A stretch of DNA of 64,000 bases, taken from positions 62,001-126,000 of the forward strand of contig NZ_JAUYHK010000022.1 in the NCBI RefSeq assembly GCF_030690045.1, in the 5' to 3' direction. The notes beneath the pieces were generated by a model, which did not search any database, was not told the origin of the DNA, and saw only the letters and a program-made list of their open reading frames with translations. The position numbers were made by a program, and so were the translations under genes. Positions 35,574-44,625 of this stretch are shown here, piece after piece (the stretch's first letter is position 1; each line of letters opens with the position of its first letter). Origin of the DNA: Thalassospira sp. (GTDB lineage: Bacteria > Pseudomonadota > Alphaproteobacteria > Rhodospirillales > Thalassospiraceae).

Positions 35574-36185
35574 ATGAAACTCTTCTACAAGCCGGGTGCC
35601 TGTTCCCTGGCAAGCCATATTATCTTGCAGGAAACCGGCCAACCCTTCGACATCGAAGCCGTTGACACCGCCACCGGACAAACAGCACAGGGCGCAAATT
35701 ACCGGAAGATCAACCCCAAGGGCTATGTCCCTGCCCTTCAGCTTGATGACGGACAAATCCTGACCGAGGGCGCGGCAATCCTTCAGTTTCTTGCCGACAG
35801 CGCACCTGACGGAACATTTGCGCCGACGATTGCCGCTCTGCCGCGTGCCCGGATGTTTGAACAACTTACTTTCATATCATCCGAATTGCACAAGGCGTTC
35901 GGGCCACTTTTTCGCGACGGAACCACAGCGGCCGAAAAAACCGCGGCCCTAAAAAATGTCGGGGTGAAATTCGATCACATCGAAACGAATTTTTCTGACG
36001 GTCGTGAATATCTGGTGAATGACTGTTTTTCCATTGCCGATGCGTATCTGTTTGTGGTCGCCAACTGGGCGAATTTCACAGGCATTGATCTGGCAACCTG
36101 GCCAAATCTTGCGGCTTTCATGTCCCGCATTGCGATGCGGCCCGCAACACAGGCCGCGATGCGGGCTGAAGGGTTGATCCAATGA
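35574..36185 (+). CDS. Glutathione S-transferase (GstA-like)
   Basis: A 203-residue GST with a beta-class N-terminus (MKLFYKPGACSLASHIILQETG). The Cys in PGACSL is the usual beta-class catalytic position. The glutathione loop is KGYVPALQLDDG, and the C-terminal helical domain has CFSIADAYLFVV. It detoxifies electrophiles. It is first in a three-gene operon with an NTF2-like protein and a tautomerase. The ATG at 35574 is favoured over 35562 because the family starts there. Confidence 0.92.
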   Translation: MKLFYKPGACSLASHIILQETGQPFDIEAVDTATGQTAQGANYRKINPKGYVPALQLDDGQILTEGAAILQFLADSAPDGTFAPTIAALPRARMFEQLTFISSELHKAFGPLFRDGTTAAEKTAALKNVGVKFDHIETNFSDGREYLVNDCFSIADAYLFVVANWANFTGIDLATWPNLAAFMSRIAMRPATQAAMRAEGLIQ

Positions 36186-36577
36186 CACCGACAGATTACA
36201 GCGCGATTTCCCGGCTGATGGAGACCTATTTTGAAGGTCTTTATCATGCCGACAGCACGATGCTGCGAGGAATCTTTCACCCTGAACTTTCCTATGTCTG
36301 CACCACAGAAGGCGATGAGCTTTATCTCGACCTTGAATCCTATATGGCGCGAATCGACAAACGAGAAGCCCCTGCAAAGCGTGGTGATTTCCGCGATGAA
36401 GCTGTTCTTGAAATTTCTTTTGGCAGCGCCCGGCTTGCCCGCGTAATGGCCCGCATGTCGATGATGGGGCGAAATTACCTCGATTTCCTGACTCTGGTGC
36501 GTCATGGCGTCGAATGGCGCATCGTAACCAAGGTTTTCGTCTATGTATCCGGGGAGGAACAGGCATGCCCTATGTAA
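36182..36577 (+). CDS. NTF2/SnoaL-like protein
   Basis: A 131-residue protein with the cone-shaped NTF2 fold pattern (METYFEGLYHADSTMLRGIFHPEL at the start, LVRHGVEWRIVTKVFVYV at the end). Such proteins bind small hydrophobic ligands or act as isomerases or hydratases. The start overlaps the GST stop by four bases, and the end overlaps the tautomerase start by 13 bases. Confidence 0.85.
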   Translation: MTPTDYSAISRLMETYFEGLYHADSTMLRGIFHPELSYVCTTEGDELYLDLESYMARIDKREAPAKRGDFRDEAVLEISFGSARLARVMARMSMMGRNYLDFLTLVRHGVEWRIVTKVFVYVSGEEQACPM

Positions 36578-36783
36578 ATATCAAAATCACCCGTGAAGGC
36601 GGCCCCGATGGCCTTGGCCCAAGCAATGCAGAGAAGCACCAGCTGATCGCCGGTGTCACCGACCTGCTTCAAACCGTACTTGGCAAAGACCCCAAAACGA
36701 CTTTTGTGGTTATTGATGAAGTGCCACTGGAAAACTGGGGCATTTCAGGACTTCCGGTCAAGACTTTGCGCCAGACGAAATAA
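36565..36783 (+). CDS. 4-oxalocrotonate tautomerase family protein
   Basis: A 72-residue protein with Pro at position 2 after the initiator Met (MPYVNIKITREG), the catalytic N-terminal proline of the tautomerase superfamily. The later part is TTFVVIDEVPLENWGISG. GGGGAGGA precedes the ATG at 36565. It ends the GST operon, with its stop directly abutting the stop of the convergent isomerase gene. Confidence 0.9.
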   Translation: MPYVNIKITREGGPDGLGPSNAEKHQLIAGVTDLLQTVLGKDPKTTFVVIDEVPLENWGISGLPVKTLRQTK

Positions 36784-37167
36784 TCAAACAATATTGCCCC
36801 GACCGGCAATCACCTGTTTCTGGTAATGGTCACGGTCCATATCACTGATATCGACCGTGACCTGAACTTCCCGCCCGTCGGCAAGGTCTGACAGCATTTT
36901 CACGGCCTGATCCAGAACACACTGCCCCACTGCCTGCTTGACCGCATCGGACCGCCCGGTCAAAAGCCGGACATCGACATGAAACATCGCATGCCGGGCA
37001 TCGCCATCGCCAATCACCCAATCTTCCAGCCGCGACAACCGGGTTTTAAACGCCCCGACATCCGTCGCGGCAATTTCCGCCAAGGCGTGGTGCAGGGTCA
37101 ATGCAAAGGGGCGCAGATGATCCCCGACCGGGAGATTGGCGGAATATTCGATCCTGAGTTGCGGCAT
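36784..37167 (-). CDS. 5-carboxymethyl-2-hydroxymuconate delta-isomerase-like protein
   Basis: A 127-residue CHMI family member, with MPQLRIEYSANL at the start carrying the catalytic Pro2. The rest matches the family (FHVDVRLLTGRSDAVKQAVGQ, VTVDISDMDRDHYQK). In homoprotocatechuate degradation this enzyme isomerises 5-carboxymethyl-2-hydroxymuconate. No other gene of that pathway is here, so the natural substrate is uncertain. It belongs to the same superfamily as the convergent neighbour. Confidence 0.85.
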   Translation of the reverse strand: MPQLRIEYSANLPVGDHLRPFALTLHHALAEIAATDVGAFKTRLSRLEDWVIGDGDARHAMFHVDVRLLTGRSDAVKQAVGQCVLDQAVKMLSDLADGREVQVTVDISDMDRDHYQKQVIAGRGNIV

Positions 37168-37205
37168 GTCGGCACCCTTGCTGAAAACAATGCCGTGATC
37201 ATAGA

Positions 37206-37235
37206 AAAAGCCGGTCTCTTGCGAAACCGGCTTTT
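37206..37235 (-). terminator. Intrinsic terminator of ahcY
   Basis: On the minus strand AAAAGCCGGT and ACCGGCTTTT form a 10-pair stem with a 10-base loop, then T residues. It lies 25 bases beyond the ahcY stop. Confidence 0.8.
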
Positions 37236-37260
37236 CTCAAAAATCGCGTATCAGAATCGC

Positions 37261-38556
37261 CTAGTAGCGATAATGATCCGGCTTGAACGGGCCGGTCTGC
37301 GGCACGGCGATATAATCGGCCTGTGCCGGGCTCAGCTTCGTCAGCTTGACGCCCAGACGGTCAAGATGCAGGGCGGCAACTTTCTCATCAAGATGTTTCG
37401 GCAGGACATAGACCTTGTTTTCGTAATTGCCGGAATTGTTCCACAATTCAAGCTGCGCCAACACCTGATTGGTGAAGGATGCCGACATCACAAAGCTCGG
37501 ATGGCCGGTCGCACAGCCCAGATTGACCAGACGGCCTTCGGCCAGAACGATCAGGCGTTTGCCATCGGGAAATTCGACTTCGTCCACCTGCGGTTTGACA
37601 TTGTGCCATTTGTAATTGCGCAACGACCCGATCTGAATTTCAGAATCAAAATGGCCGATATTGCAGACAATCGCCCGGTCTTTCATCAGGCGCATATGGT
37701 CCAGCGTGATGATGTCGATATTGCCCGTCGTGGTGACGAAAATGTCGCCATACGGGGCGGCATCTTCCATCGTCGTGACTTCATAGCCTTCCATCGCGGC
37801 CTGAAGCGCACAGATCGGATCAATTTCAGTCACCAGAACGCGGGCACCCTGGCTGCGCAGTGATGCGGCCGAACCCTTGCCAACATCGCCATAACCGGCG
37901 ACCACGGCGATCTTGCCGGCAACCATCACATCGGTCGCCCGTTTGATGCCATCAACCAGCGATTCACGGCAGCCATACAGATTGTCGAATTTCGATTTGG
38001 TGACCGAATCATTGACATTGATCGCCGGAACCTTGAGCTGGCCTTTTTTCGCCATTTCATACAGGCGATGCACGCCTGTCGTGGTTTCTTCCGACAGGCC
38101 TTTGATATCGGCCAGCATTTCCGGATATTTTTCATGGATCAGCTGCGTCACATCGCCGCCATCATCAAGAATCAGGTTCGGGGTCCAGCCATCCGGCCCC
38201 TTGATGGTCTGTTCGATGCACCACCAGAATTCTTCTTCGGTTTCACCCTTCCAGGCGAAAACCGGGATATTGGCGGCGGCCATCGCGGCGGCGGCCTGAT
38301 CCTGGGTCGAGAAAATGTTGCAGGACGACCAGCGGACCGTCGCGCCCAGCGCGGTCAGGGTTTCAATCAGAACCGCCGTCTGGATCGTCATATGCAGGCA
38401 ACCGACAATGCGGGCACCCTTCAAAGGCTGCTTGGCGCCAAATTCGCTGCGCAGCGCCATCAGGCCCGGCATTTCGGTTTCAGCAATCGCAATTTCCTTG
38501 CGGCCCCAATCGGCCAGCGAAAGGTCTGCGACCTTGTAATCGGTAAAACTGGACAT
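37261..38556 (-). CDS. ahcY: Adenosylhomocysteinase
   Basis: A 431-residue S-adenosylhomocysteine hydrolase that splits SAH to adenosine and homocysteine, removing the product inhibitor of methyltransferases. The substrate domain has [15 protein letters not shown] and [12 protein letters not shown]. The NAD domain shows [13 protein letters not shown]. The C-terminal [21 protein letters not shown] and final KPDHYRY complete the tetramer-forming tail. GGAGAC precedes the ATG at 38556. A 20-bp perfect palindrome 100 bp upstream suggests repressor control. Confidence 0.97.
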   Translation of the reverse strand: MSSFTDYKVADLSLADWGRKEIAIAETEMPGLMALRSEFGAKQPLKGARIVGCLHMTIQTAVLIETLTALGATVRWSSCNIFSTQDQAAAAMAAANIPVFAWKGETEEEFWWCIEQTIKGPDGWTPNLILDDGGDVTQLIHEKYPEMLADIKGLSEETTTGVHRLYEMAKKGQLKVPAINVNDSVTKSKFDNLYGCRESLVDGIKRATDVMVAGKIAVVAGYGDVGKGSAASLRSQGARVLVTEIDPICALQAAMEGYEVTTMEDAAPYGDIFVTTTGNIDIITLDHMRLMKDRAIVCNIGHFDSEIQIGSLRNYKWHNVKPQVDEVEFPDGKRLIVLAEGRLVNLGCATGHPSFVMSASFTNQVLAQLELWNNSGNYENKVYVLPKHLDEKVAALHLDRLGVKLTKLSPAQADYIAVPQTGPFKPDHYRY

Positions 38557-38658
38557 GTCGTCTCCATCATACAAAACAACGCCCTTCCCGCCCCGTCCGG
38601 GCAGCAAAAGCGTATTTGAAATCCTGTCGCGGGCGATAATCGCCTCCGCATTCCATCT

Positions 38659-38678
38659 ATATAAAGATATCTTTATAT
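38659..38678. promoter_or_regulatory. Perfect 20-bp palindrome upstream of ahcY
   Basis: The central ATAAAGATATCTTTAT is extended by AT on each side, making a 20-bp perfect dyad 102 bp upstream of the ahcY start. ArsR-family SahR-type regulators control ahcY and methionine-cycle genes in proteobacteria, and a dimer site of this kind would fit. No such regulator gene is in the window, so the assignment is inference. Confidence 0.6.
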
Positions 38679-38733
38679 CGACATCAAGTCTTTTCTGCGT
38701 TGCGGCGCATTTTAAGACGATGACGGCCCTGCC

Positions 38734-40116
38734 TCAGACCGACGGATGCGCCGGTAACGGCGTATTCTGGCGATGGGTGATGATGCGGGCGATCTGGGCC
38801 AGCGTATCGGGCAAAATCCCCGGCATTACCGCCCCCAGACATAACCGTATCCCGCTTGCCGGGCCATCGGGGTCAACCGCAATCGCCGCAGGCGGGGTGA
38901 CGATAATGCCAAGGGATGCGGCCGCATGTGCCACATGGTGCGCGGCCTGCCGATCCATCGGCAACCAGACATGAAACCCGTCATGGTTCGGCAAATGCAT
39001 TGCCGCCCCCAGAATATGCCGGGCCACAGACCGCCGCCGCCCGGCCTCGCGCCGGATTGCACCGCGAATCGAAGACGCCGTGCCATCCGACAACCATTGC
39101 CCCATCACCGCACAGGACAATGGCGATACCATCTGACCGGTGGCCCGCAAGGCCGTTTCGGCCTGATCCATCCAGCCCGGCGGCACCGCCAGCCCGCCAA
39201 TCCGCAGGCCGGGGCTGAGGGTTTTTGACAGGCTGTTGACGTAAAATGTCCGTTCCGGGGCCAGCATGGCAATTGGCGGAAATTCCGCCGCCGCCGTCAG
39301 GGCATAAACATCATCTTCGATCACCAGAACATCGTGATGTCGGCATATCCGGGCAATTTCCACCCGCCGGGCATATCCCATCGTCGCGGTCGTCGGATTA
39401 TGCATGGTCGGCGTGACATACACCGCCACCGGTTGCGACCGGTCTGTCCGCGCCGCCAGCGCCTGTTCCAGCGCATCGGGCATCATGCCCTCGTCATCCA
39501 TCGCAATCCCCGTCAGCCGGTATCGCGCATGGCGGGCTAGCGCAATCGCACCGGGATAGGTCAGGGCCTCGGTCAAAATCGTCCCGCGCGGCGGGATCGC
39601 AACCGAAAAGGCGATATTAAGGGCCTGTTGCGCCCCGCTGCACAGGATCAGATTTTCCGGCCGGACAACCATGCCCAGCCCCTCAAACCAGTATGCCAGC
39701 AGGCGGCGATGTTCATCATGTCCCACCGCAGGCGGATACGTGGTGAAAAGCACCGGATCAACCTGCCGCGATATCGTCTCCAGTGTCTGCGCCAGCAAAT
39801 GTTCGCCCAGCATCGGCGGCGGGGTATTGACACTCAGATCGACACTATCGCCCCGCCGGGCCACCGCCACCGCCACAAAAGTCCCCCGACCCTTGACGCT
39901 GCGCACAAGGCCGCGCCGTTCCAGAACAGCATAGGCCTTGGTAACCGTTCCCACCCCGATTCCCAACTGATAGGCCAGATCGCGATGGGCCGGCACCCGT
40001 GCCCCCGATGGCAGCCTGCCTTCCAGAATATCATCGGCCAGCGCCATCACCAGCCGGTCGGAGGGGGATGCGGCATTATCGGCAAGGCGGGGCCGCCACG
40101 GGGATTGCAATCGCAC
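38734..40116 (-). CDS. MocR-type (GntR plus aminotransferase) transcriptional regulator
   Basis: A 460-residue fusion of an N-terminal GntR winged helix (residues 15-80: MALADDILEGRLPSGARVPAH, LGIGVGTVTKAYAVLERRG) and a fold-type I aminotransferase domain (90-445). The PLP lysine lies in FYVNSLSKTLSPGLRIG. The conserved Asn/Asp are in TPTMHNPTT and VLVIEDDVYAL. MocR proteins use PLP as a sensor cofactor. It is divergent from a peroxiredoxin/LysE operon, and three AGTGTCA sites lie between them. Confidence 0.92.
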   Translation of the reverse strand: MRLQSPWRPRLADNAASPSDRLVMALADDILEGRLPSGARVPAHRDLAYQLGIGVGTVTKAYAVLERRGLVRSVKGRGTFVAVAVARRGDSVDLSVNTPPPMLGEHLLAQTLETISRQVDPVLFTTYPPAVGHDEHRRLLAYWFEGLGMVVRPENLILCSGAQQALNIAFSVAIPPRGTILTEALTYPGAIALARHARYRLTGIAMDDEGMMPDALEQALAARTDRSQPVAVYVTPTMHNPTTATMGYARRVEIARICRHHDVLVIEDDVYALTAAAEFPPIAMLAPERTFYVNSLSKTLSPGLRIGGLAVPPGWMDQAETALRATGQMVSPLSCAVMGQWLSDGTASSIRGAIRREAGRRRSVARHILGAAMHLPNHDGFHVWLPMDRQAAHHVAHAAASLGIIVTPPAAIAVDPDGPASGIRLCLGAVMPGILPDTLAQIARIITHRQNTPLPAHPSV

Positions 40117-40133
40117 AACGGGTTCCTTTAATA

Positions 40134-40172
40134 AGTGTCATGTGACACTATTTCAATTTTCAAAAAGTGTCA
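40134..40172. promoter_or_regulatory. AGTGTCA operator cluster between the MocR gene and the peroxiredoxin operon
   Basis: AGTGTCA (40134-40140) and TGACACT (40143-40149) form a dyad with a two-base centre. A direct AGTGTCA copy follows at 40166-40172, 32 bp (three helical turns) from the first. Mixed direct and inverted sites are typical of MocR operators. The cluster would cover both divergent promoters. Confidence 0.65.
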
Positions 40173-40218
40173 CATTTTTTATGCTGCCGGATATTCATAT
40201 CCTGCAAGGGCACATTCC

Positions 40219-40800
40219 ATGACATCGATCCCGCATCCCGAATTGCCGCCCTATCTGCCTGCCCCTGTTGATGACGGGGCCTGCGACCATCTTGTCGGCC
40301 TGTCCCTGCCGCCGGTCACACTGACCGGCGCATCGGGCCGTTCTGTTGACATGGCGGGGCTTGGTGGTCTGGTGGTGATGTATCTTTACCCGATGTCTGG
40401 CAAGGATGATGCGGGCTTGCCAGACAATTGGGATGCCATTCCCGGTGCCCGTGGATGCACGCCACAATCCTGCGCATTTCGCGACCATCACTGCGACCTT
40501 GCCGCATTCGGGGCCACTGTTTTTGGCCTTGCCACCCAGTCCCCGGCGTATCTTGCCGGTGAAATCGCCCGCCTTCATTTGCCCTATGATCTGCTTAGCG
40601 ATGAAAACCTTGCTTTTCAAAGCGCCCTTTCCCTGCCGCTGTTTGAGGTGAAAGCCGCCGGTCGTCCGGTTTTGCGGCGGGTGACACTGATTTGCCGCGA
40701 TGCCCGGATCATCAAGGTTTTCTATCCGGTATTTCCCCCCCATCACAGCGCCGCACAGGTTCTCGACTGGCTGGCGACAGACCGGAGCCACCAGCCATGA
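40219..40800 (+). CDS. Peroxiredoxin (AhpC/TSA-like)
   Basis: A 193-residue thioredoxin-fold protein. The active region reads YPMSGKDDAGLPDNWDAIPG followed by GCTPQSC, with two cysteines. The redoxin domain runs from about residue 25 to 185. It reduces peroxides in the cytoplasm. The ATG at 40219 is the likely start. Its stop overlaps the first LysE gene (ATGA), so redox defence and amino acid export are one transcript under MocR control. Confidence 0.85.
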   Translation: MTSIPHPELPPYLPAPVDDGACDHLVGLSLPPVTLTGASGRSVDMAGLGGLVVMYLYPMSGKDDAGLPDNWDAIPGARGCTPQSCAFRDHHCDLAAFGATVFGLATQSPAYLAGEIARLHLPYDLLSDENLAFQSALSLPLFEVKAAGRPVLRRVTLICRDARIIKVFYPVFPPHHSAAQVLDWLATDRSHQP

Positions 40801-41432
40801 CCCCCCTTGCATATTACGGGCCGGGCATTTTGATCGCCTATGCCACCTTCATCCTTGCCACCATCAGCCCCGGCCCCGCCTTGCTATCGACCATGGGCAC
40901 AGCAATGGGATCGGGCCGCAAGGCCGGTGTCGCCCTTGGACTGGGCGTTGTCTGCGGTTCCTTTACATGGGGGATGCTGGCCGCCCTTGGCCTGTCTTCC
41001 GTGCTGGCGTCATGGCCAGGCGCGCTTGATATCATCCGCATTGCCGGATGCCTTTATTTGCTGTTTCTGGCCTTCAAGGCCTTTCGGTCGGCCACATCCC
41101 GGCACGATCCGCTTGCACCGGCCCCGGCCAAGGGCATTTCTGGTCCGGGCGGGCATTTCTTGCGTGGCTGGGGCATTCACCTGACCAATCCCAAGGCCAT
41201 TCTGGCATGGATTGCCATCATCTCGCTGGGATTGAAACCCGGCGCACCCGTCTGGGTCGTCGCCATTCTTCTGGGCGGGACGATGGCCTTTGCCATCCTG
41301 TTTTACACATCGGCGGCCATCGCCTTTTCCACCCCGGTCATGGTCCGTCTTTACAGCCGGGCCCAACGCGGGATCAATGCCGTTCTGGGTCTGTTTTTTG
41401 TTTTCGCCGCCATCCGGCTGGTGATCGGATGA
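40797..41432 (+). CDS. LysE/RhtB-family exporter 1
   Basis: A 211-residue protein of about six membrane helices with the LysE family start (ILATISPGPALLSTMGTAMGSGRKAG) and the conserved LTNPKAILAWIAIISLG. It is an inner-membrane exporter, probably of amino acids or their analogues. Both ends overlap neighbours by four bases, showing tight operon structure. Confidence 0.9.
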   Translation: MTPLAYYGPGILIAYATFILATISPGPALLSTMGTAMGSGRKAGVALGLGVVCGSFTWGMLAALGLSSVLASWPGALDIIRIAGCLYLLFLAFKAFRSATSRHDPLAPAPAKGISGPGGHFLRGWGIHLTNPKAILAWIAIISLGLKPGAPVWVVAILLGGTMAFAILFYTSAAIAFSTPVMVRLYSRAQRGINAVLGLFFVFAAIRLVIG

Positions 41433-42049
41433 ATGGAAATATCGCCGTCATCATCGCCGCCCTTGGCATTTATCTGGCCATTGTCATCAGCCCCGGCCCC
41501 AGTTTTGCCCTGATATCGCGCATGGCAATGGCCGGTGAAAAACGGGCCGCCTTCGGGGCTGCTTTCGGGCTGGCATCCGGGGCAACAATTTACGCCATTC
41601 TGACAATGGTGGGACTTGCCGTCGTCCTCGCCCAAATCGGCTGGCTGGCCCGCACCATCCAGTTGGCGGGCGGTCTTTATCTGATCTGGTTGGGCATTTT
41701 GGCATGGCGCGGTGCAAACCGGCCCCTGCCGACCACAGATGCAACGGATGTCTCCAGCTTTGCCCAGGGATGGCGGCACGGCTTTATCATGTGCCTGTCC
41801 AATCCCAAGGCCATCGCCTTTTTTATCGGCATTTACGCCGCCGCCATTCCCCCGCAAACCGCCCTTTGGGCAAAAGGCGTCATTCTGGCCGGGGCCTTTG
41901 TCATCGAAATCGTCTGGTACGGGTCGGTGGCCATCTTGCTGTCATCCCGCCCTATCCGGGGGCAATATCAGAAGGTCCGTCTGTATTTTGAACGGGCGAT
42001 GGGTCTGATGCTGGCGGCCTTTGGGGTTCGGCTGTTACTGGACAAATAG
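41429..42049 (+). CDS. LysE/RhtB-family exporter 2
   Basis: A 206-residue paralogue of the preceding gene (AIVISPGPSFALISRMAMAGEKRAA, CLSNPKAIAFFIGIYAA) with about six helices. The family normally works as single-gene homodimers, so two tandem copies with ATGA overlap may form a hetero-pair. That idea is inference. Substrate unknown. Confidence 0.9.
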   Translation: MNGNIAVIIAALGIYLAIVISPGPSFALISRMAMAGEKRAAFGAAFGLASGATIYAILTMVGLAVVLAQIGWLARTIQLAGGLYLIWLGILAWRGANRPLPTTDATDVSSFAQGWRHGFIMCLSNPKAIAFFIGIYAAAIPPQTALWAKGVILAGAFVIEIVWYGSVAILLSSRPIRGQYQKVRLYFERAMGLMLAAFGVRLLLDK

Positions 42050-42186
42050 GGGTTCCCTCACGCCGGATCGTAAAATCATCGGGCATCATGGCCGCCTCTG
42101 GCATCTGTCTGGCAATTGTCATCTGCCCTGATCTGCCATATCATCGGATACAACCATTTTCATGACTGCTGTCAAAGGTCGGCAAA

Positions 42187-42456
42187 ATGTCCTCTCAGAA
42201 TTTTTCCGTCAGAACCGATTCCGGCACGCTGGAAAAAATTGACGCCCTTGCACAGGAACAGCAGCGGTCCCGTAACGTCATCGTCAATGAAGCCATCGAC
42301 CGCTATATCCGTGAAGAAACCCGCTGGCAGGCCCAAATCGAAGACGGGCTGGCCGCCGCAGAAGCCGGGGATTTTGCATCGCCCGAAGACATTGACAGGC
42401 TGTTTGACAGTTTTGATCAAAAAGCCGCACAGGCCCTGTCGAAAGACTCCGCATGA
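42187..42456 (+). CDS. Ribbon-helix-helix antitoxin (ParD/CopG type)
   Basis: An 89-residue protein with an N-terminal RHH fold (FSVRTDSGTLEKIDALAQEQ, NVIVNEAIDRYIRE) that binds operator DNA, and an acidic, flexible C-terminus (EDIDRLFDSFDQ) that would neutralise the toxin. AAAGGT precedes the ATG. The start of the toxin gene overlaps its stop (ATGA). Confidence 0.9.
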   Translation: MSSQNFSVRTDSGTLEKIDALAQEQQRSRNVIVNEAIDRYIREETRWQAQIEDGLAAAEAGDFASPEDIDRLFDSFDQKAAQALSKDSA

Positions 42457-42743
42457 TTTTGCGCTGGACCCGTCCGGCATTACGCGACCTTTCGGAAATT
42501 TTTGATTTTCTTGCCGCCCGGAACCCGGTCGCCGCGCAAAAAATCCTGTCGGGGATTCGCACCCGCGCCAATCTTCTCCCCCATCATCCGATGATGGGGC
42601 GCAGTGGACGGATTGACGGCACCCGCGAACTGGTGATTGGCAAAACACCCTTTGTCATCGCCTATCGGGTTACATCCACACATGTCGATATTCTGGCGGT
42701 GCGTCATGACCACCGCCAATGGCCGGATAAACTGGCCGATTGA
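42453..42743 (+). CDS. RelE/ParE-family toxin
   Basis: A 96-residue protein with the family pattern: ILRWTRPALRDLSEIFDFLA, then PHHPMMGRSGRIDGTRELVI, FVIAYRVTSTHVDILAVRHDHRQWP. ParE members poison DNA gyrase and RelE members cut mRNA. The WTRPALRDL and VRHDHRQWP features favour ParE. It is complete and paired with an intact antitoxin, so the module is probably active. Confidence 0.9.
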   Translation: MILRWTRPALRDLSEIFDFLAARNPVAAQKILSGIRTRANLLPHHPMMGRSGRIDGTRELVIGKTPFVIAYRVTSTHVDILAVRHDHRQWPDKLAD

Positions 42744-42760
42744 AACGCTGATTGCGTTTC
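42742..42760. terminator. Short hairpin between the toxin gene and the convergent PTS EI gene
   Basis: GAAACGC (42742-42748) and GCGTTTC (42754-42760) pair around a five-base loop exactly between the two convergent stops. The stem is short and T-poor. Confidence 0.4.
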
Positions 42761-42763
42761 TGA

Positions 42764-44554
42764 TCACGCCAGATCGTTGAAATCATCCAGCATCATGGCA
42801 ATCCGGGCTGAATCCCATTGTTCCATCACCCGCCCGGCATGATCTGCGGCGGTGCGCAGGTCAATCTTGCGCAGGCGTTGTTTGACCGGTAGCAAATTGA
42901 CCGGCGACATCGACAGATTGCGCAGGCCAAAGCCGATAAACAATGACGTATAACGCGGATCACCGGCCATTTCGCCGCAAACGCTGATCGGAATATCATG
43001 GCGGCCCGCCACCGTCACCGCCTCGTGGATCAGGCGCAACACCGCCGGATGCAACGGGTCATACAAATCCGCCACCTGATCGTCGCTGCGGTCGATTGCC
43101 AGGGTATATTGCGTCAGATCATTGGTGCCGATGGCAAAAAATTCGCATTCGCGCGCCAGTGCATCAATCGTCAGGGCGGCGGCCGGAATTTCGATCATCG
43201 CCCCCAACGGCGGCAACATATCCGGGATGCCATGCCCGTCCTGACGCAGGCGTTTGGCAACCGCGTTGTAAACCTGCCGCACCCGGATCATTTCATGAAT
43301 GCTGACCACCATCGGAATCAAAACCCGCACCGGCCCCAGCAAGGAAGCACGCAAAATTGCCGCAAGTTGCGTTTCCAAAAGATCGCGCCTGCGCAACGAC
43401 AACCGCACCCCGCGCAGCCCCAATGCCGGGTTTGGCCCCGTGCCCATTTCTTCCTGAAGCGACAGCGCCAGTTTTTCACCGCCAATATCAAGGGTGCGGA
43501 TCGTCACCGGTTTGCCGCCCATCTGCGTCACGATATCGGCCAGTTCGCGATATTGTTCGTCTTCGCCCGGCAAATAGCGTTTGTTCATGAACATGAATTC
43601 ACTGCGTAACAGCCCGATGCCGGTGGCCCCATTGGCCAGTGCACCGGCAACCTCGACCGGTAATTCGATATTGGCATGCAGATCCAGCGTCACCCCGTCC
43701 GATGTTTCGGACGGCACATCGCGCAAACGCAACAGTTTCTGCCGCACCGCCAGCCAGTCATCCCGACGCTGGCGATATCGGTCAAGATCGGCGGCATCGG
43801 GTCGCAGGATTACCTCGCCCCGTGTGCCGTCCACGATCATCATCTCGCCGCCCGACACACCGCCAATGATGCCGGTCGCCCCCAGAACGGCAGGCAGGCC
43901 TAAGGACCGCGCCATAATCGCGGCATGGCCTTCGGCCCCGCCAATCGCCGTGACGAAAGAGGCAATCTGGCCGGGTTCAAGCCGCGCCATATCGGCCGGG
44001 CTGACTTCCTCGGCCACCAGAATCGCCCCGCGCGGGGCGGTGTCAAAGGCCCGGTCGGTTTCGCCGGTCAGATTGCGCATCAGGCGCAGCCCGACATCGC
44101 GAATATCCGATGCCCGGGCGGCAAGATAACGGTCGTCAATCGCCTCGAACTGGCCGGTGATATCCTCGATCACATCGCTGACCGCCCATACCGCATTCAT
44201 GTTCTGATCGCGGATGCGCTCTTCGGCCCCGCGCACCAGCCGCGATTGCGTCAACATATGGATATAGGCATCCAGCAAAAATCCCAGTTCTTCGGACGCC
44301 GCACTGTCGCGCGCCCCGGACTGGTTTTTCAGGCGATGCAAATGCTCGATACTACTGGCCACTGCCTGATGCAGGGCGGCAATTTCGGCGTTGATATCAT
44401 CATTTTCAAGACGATGGCGCGGCACATGGACAAATTGCCGGTCCACGACAAAGGCCCGGCCAATGGCAATGCCCCCCGATACGCCCAGCCCGGTCAAAAC
44501 CCGGCGTGACGAAACAGGTTGGGGGCCGCTGGTATCTTGCGGTGTCACTGTCAA
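42764..44554 (-). CDS. Phosphoenolpyruvate-protein phosphotransferase (PTS enzyme I)
   Basis: A 596-residue enzyme I without an N-terminal GAF domain, so closer to PtsI than PtsP. The phospho-His is H210 in GGAEGHAAIMARSLGLPAV. The PEP-binding TIM barrel has LRSEFMFMN, GTNDLTQYTLAIDRSDD and the catalytic Cys in SVCGEMAGD. It passes phosphate from PEP to HPr. No sugar EIIB/EIIC genes accompany it, so this is a regulatory PTS. The genes for HPr, EIIA, RapZ, HprK and ChvGI follow upstream on the same strand. Confidence 0.94.
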   Translation of the reverse strand: MTVTPQDTSGPQPVSSRRVLTGLGVSGGIAIGRAFVVDRQFVHVPRHRLENDDINAEIAALHQAVASSIEHLHRLKNQSGARDSAASEELGFLLDAYIHMLTQSRLVRGAEERIRDQNMNAVWAVSDVIEDITGQFEAIDDRYLAARASDIRDVGLRLMRNLTGETDRAFDTAPRGAILVAEEVSPADMARLEPGQIASFVTAIGGAEGHAAIMARSLGLPAVLGATGIIGGVSGGEMMIVDGTRGEVILRPDAADLDRYRQRRDDWLAVRQKLLRLRDVPSETSDGVTLDLHANIELPVEVAGALANGATGIGLLRSEFMFMNKRYLPGEDEQYRELADIVTQMGGKPVTIRTLDIGGEKLALSLQEEMGTGPNPALGLRGVRLSLRRRDLLETQLAAILRASLLGPVRVLIPMVVSIHEMIRVRQVYNAVAKRLRQDGHGIPDMLPPLGAMIEIPAAALTIDALARECEFFAIGTNDLTQYTLAIDRSDDQVADLYDPLHPAVLRLIHEAVTVAGRHDIPISVCGEMAGDPRYTSLFIGFGLRNLSMSPVNLLPVKQRLRKIDLRTAADHAGRVMEQWDSARIAMMLDDFNDLA

Positions 44555-44625
44555 ACGTTTCCTGTCGGCGTTCTGCCTGTTGATTGCCCGCCTTCCGGAT
44601 CAGAAAGCGGGTATGGGCCGAAACC

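Noticed and set aside
38557-38658. SAH or SAM riboswitch in the ahcY leader
   Set aside because: I could not fit the leader to the conserved cores of these riboswitches. The palindrome is the clearer signal.
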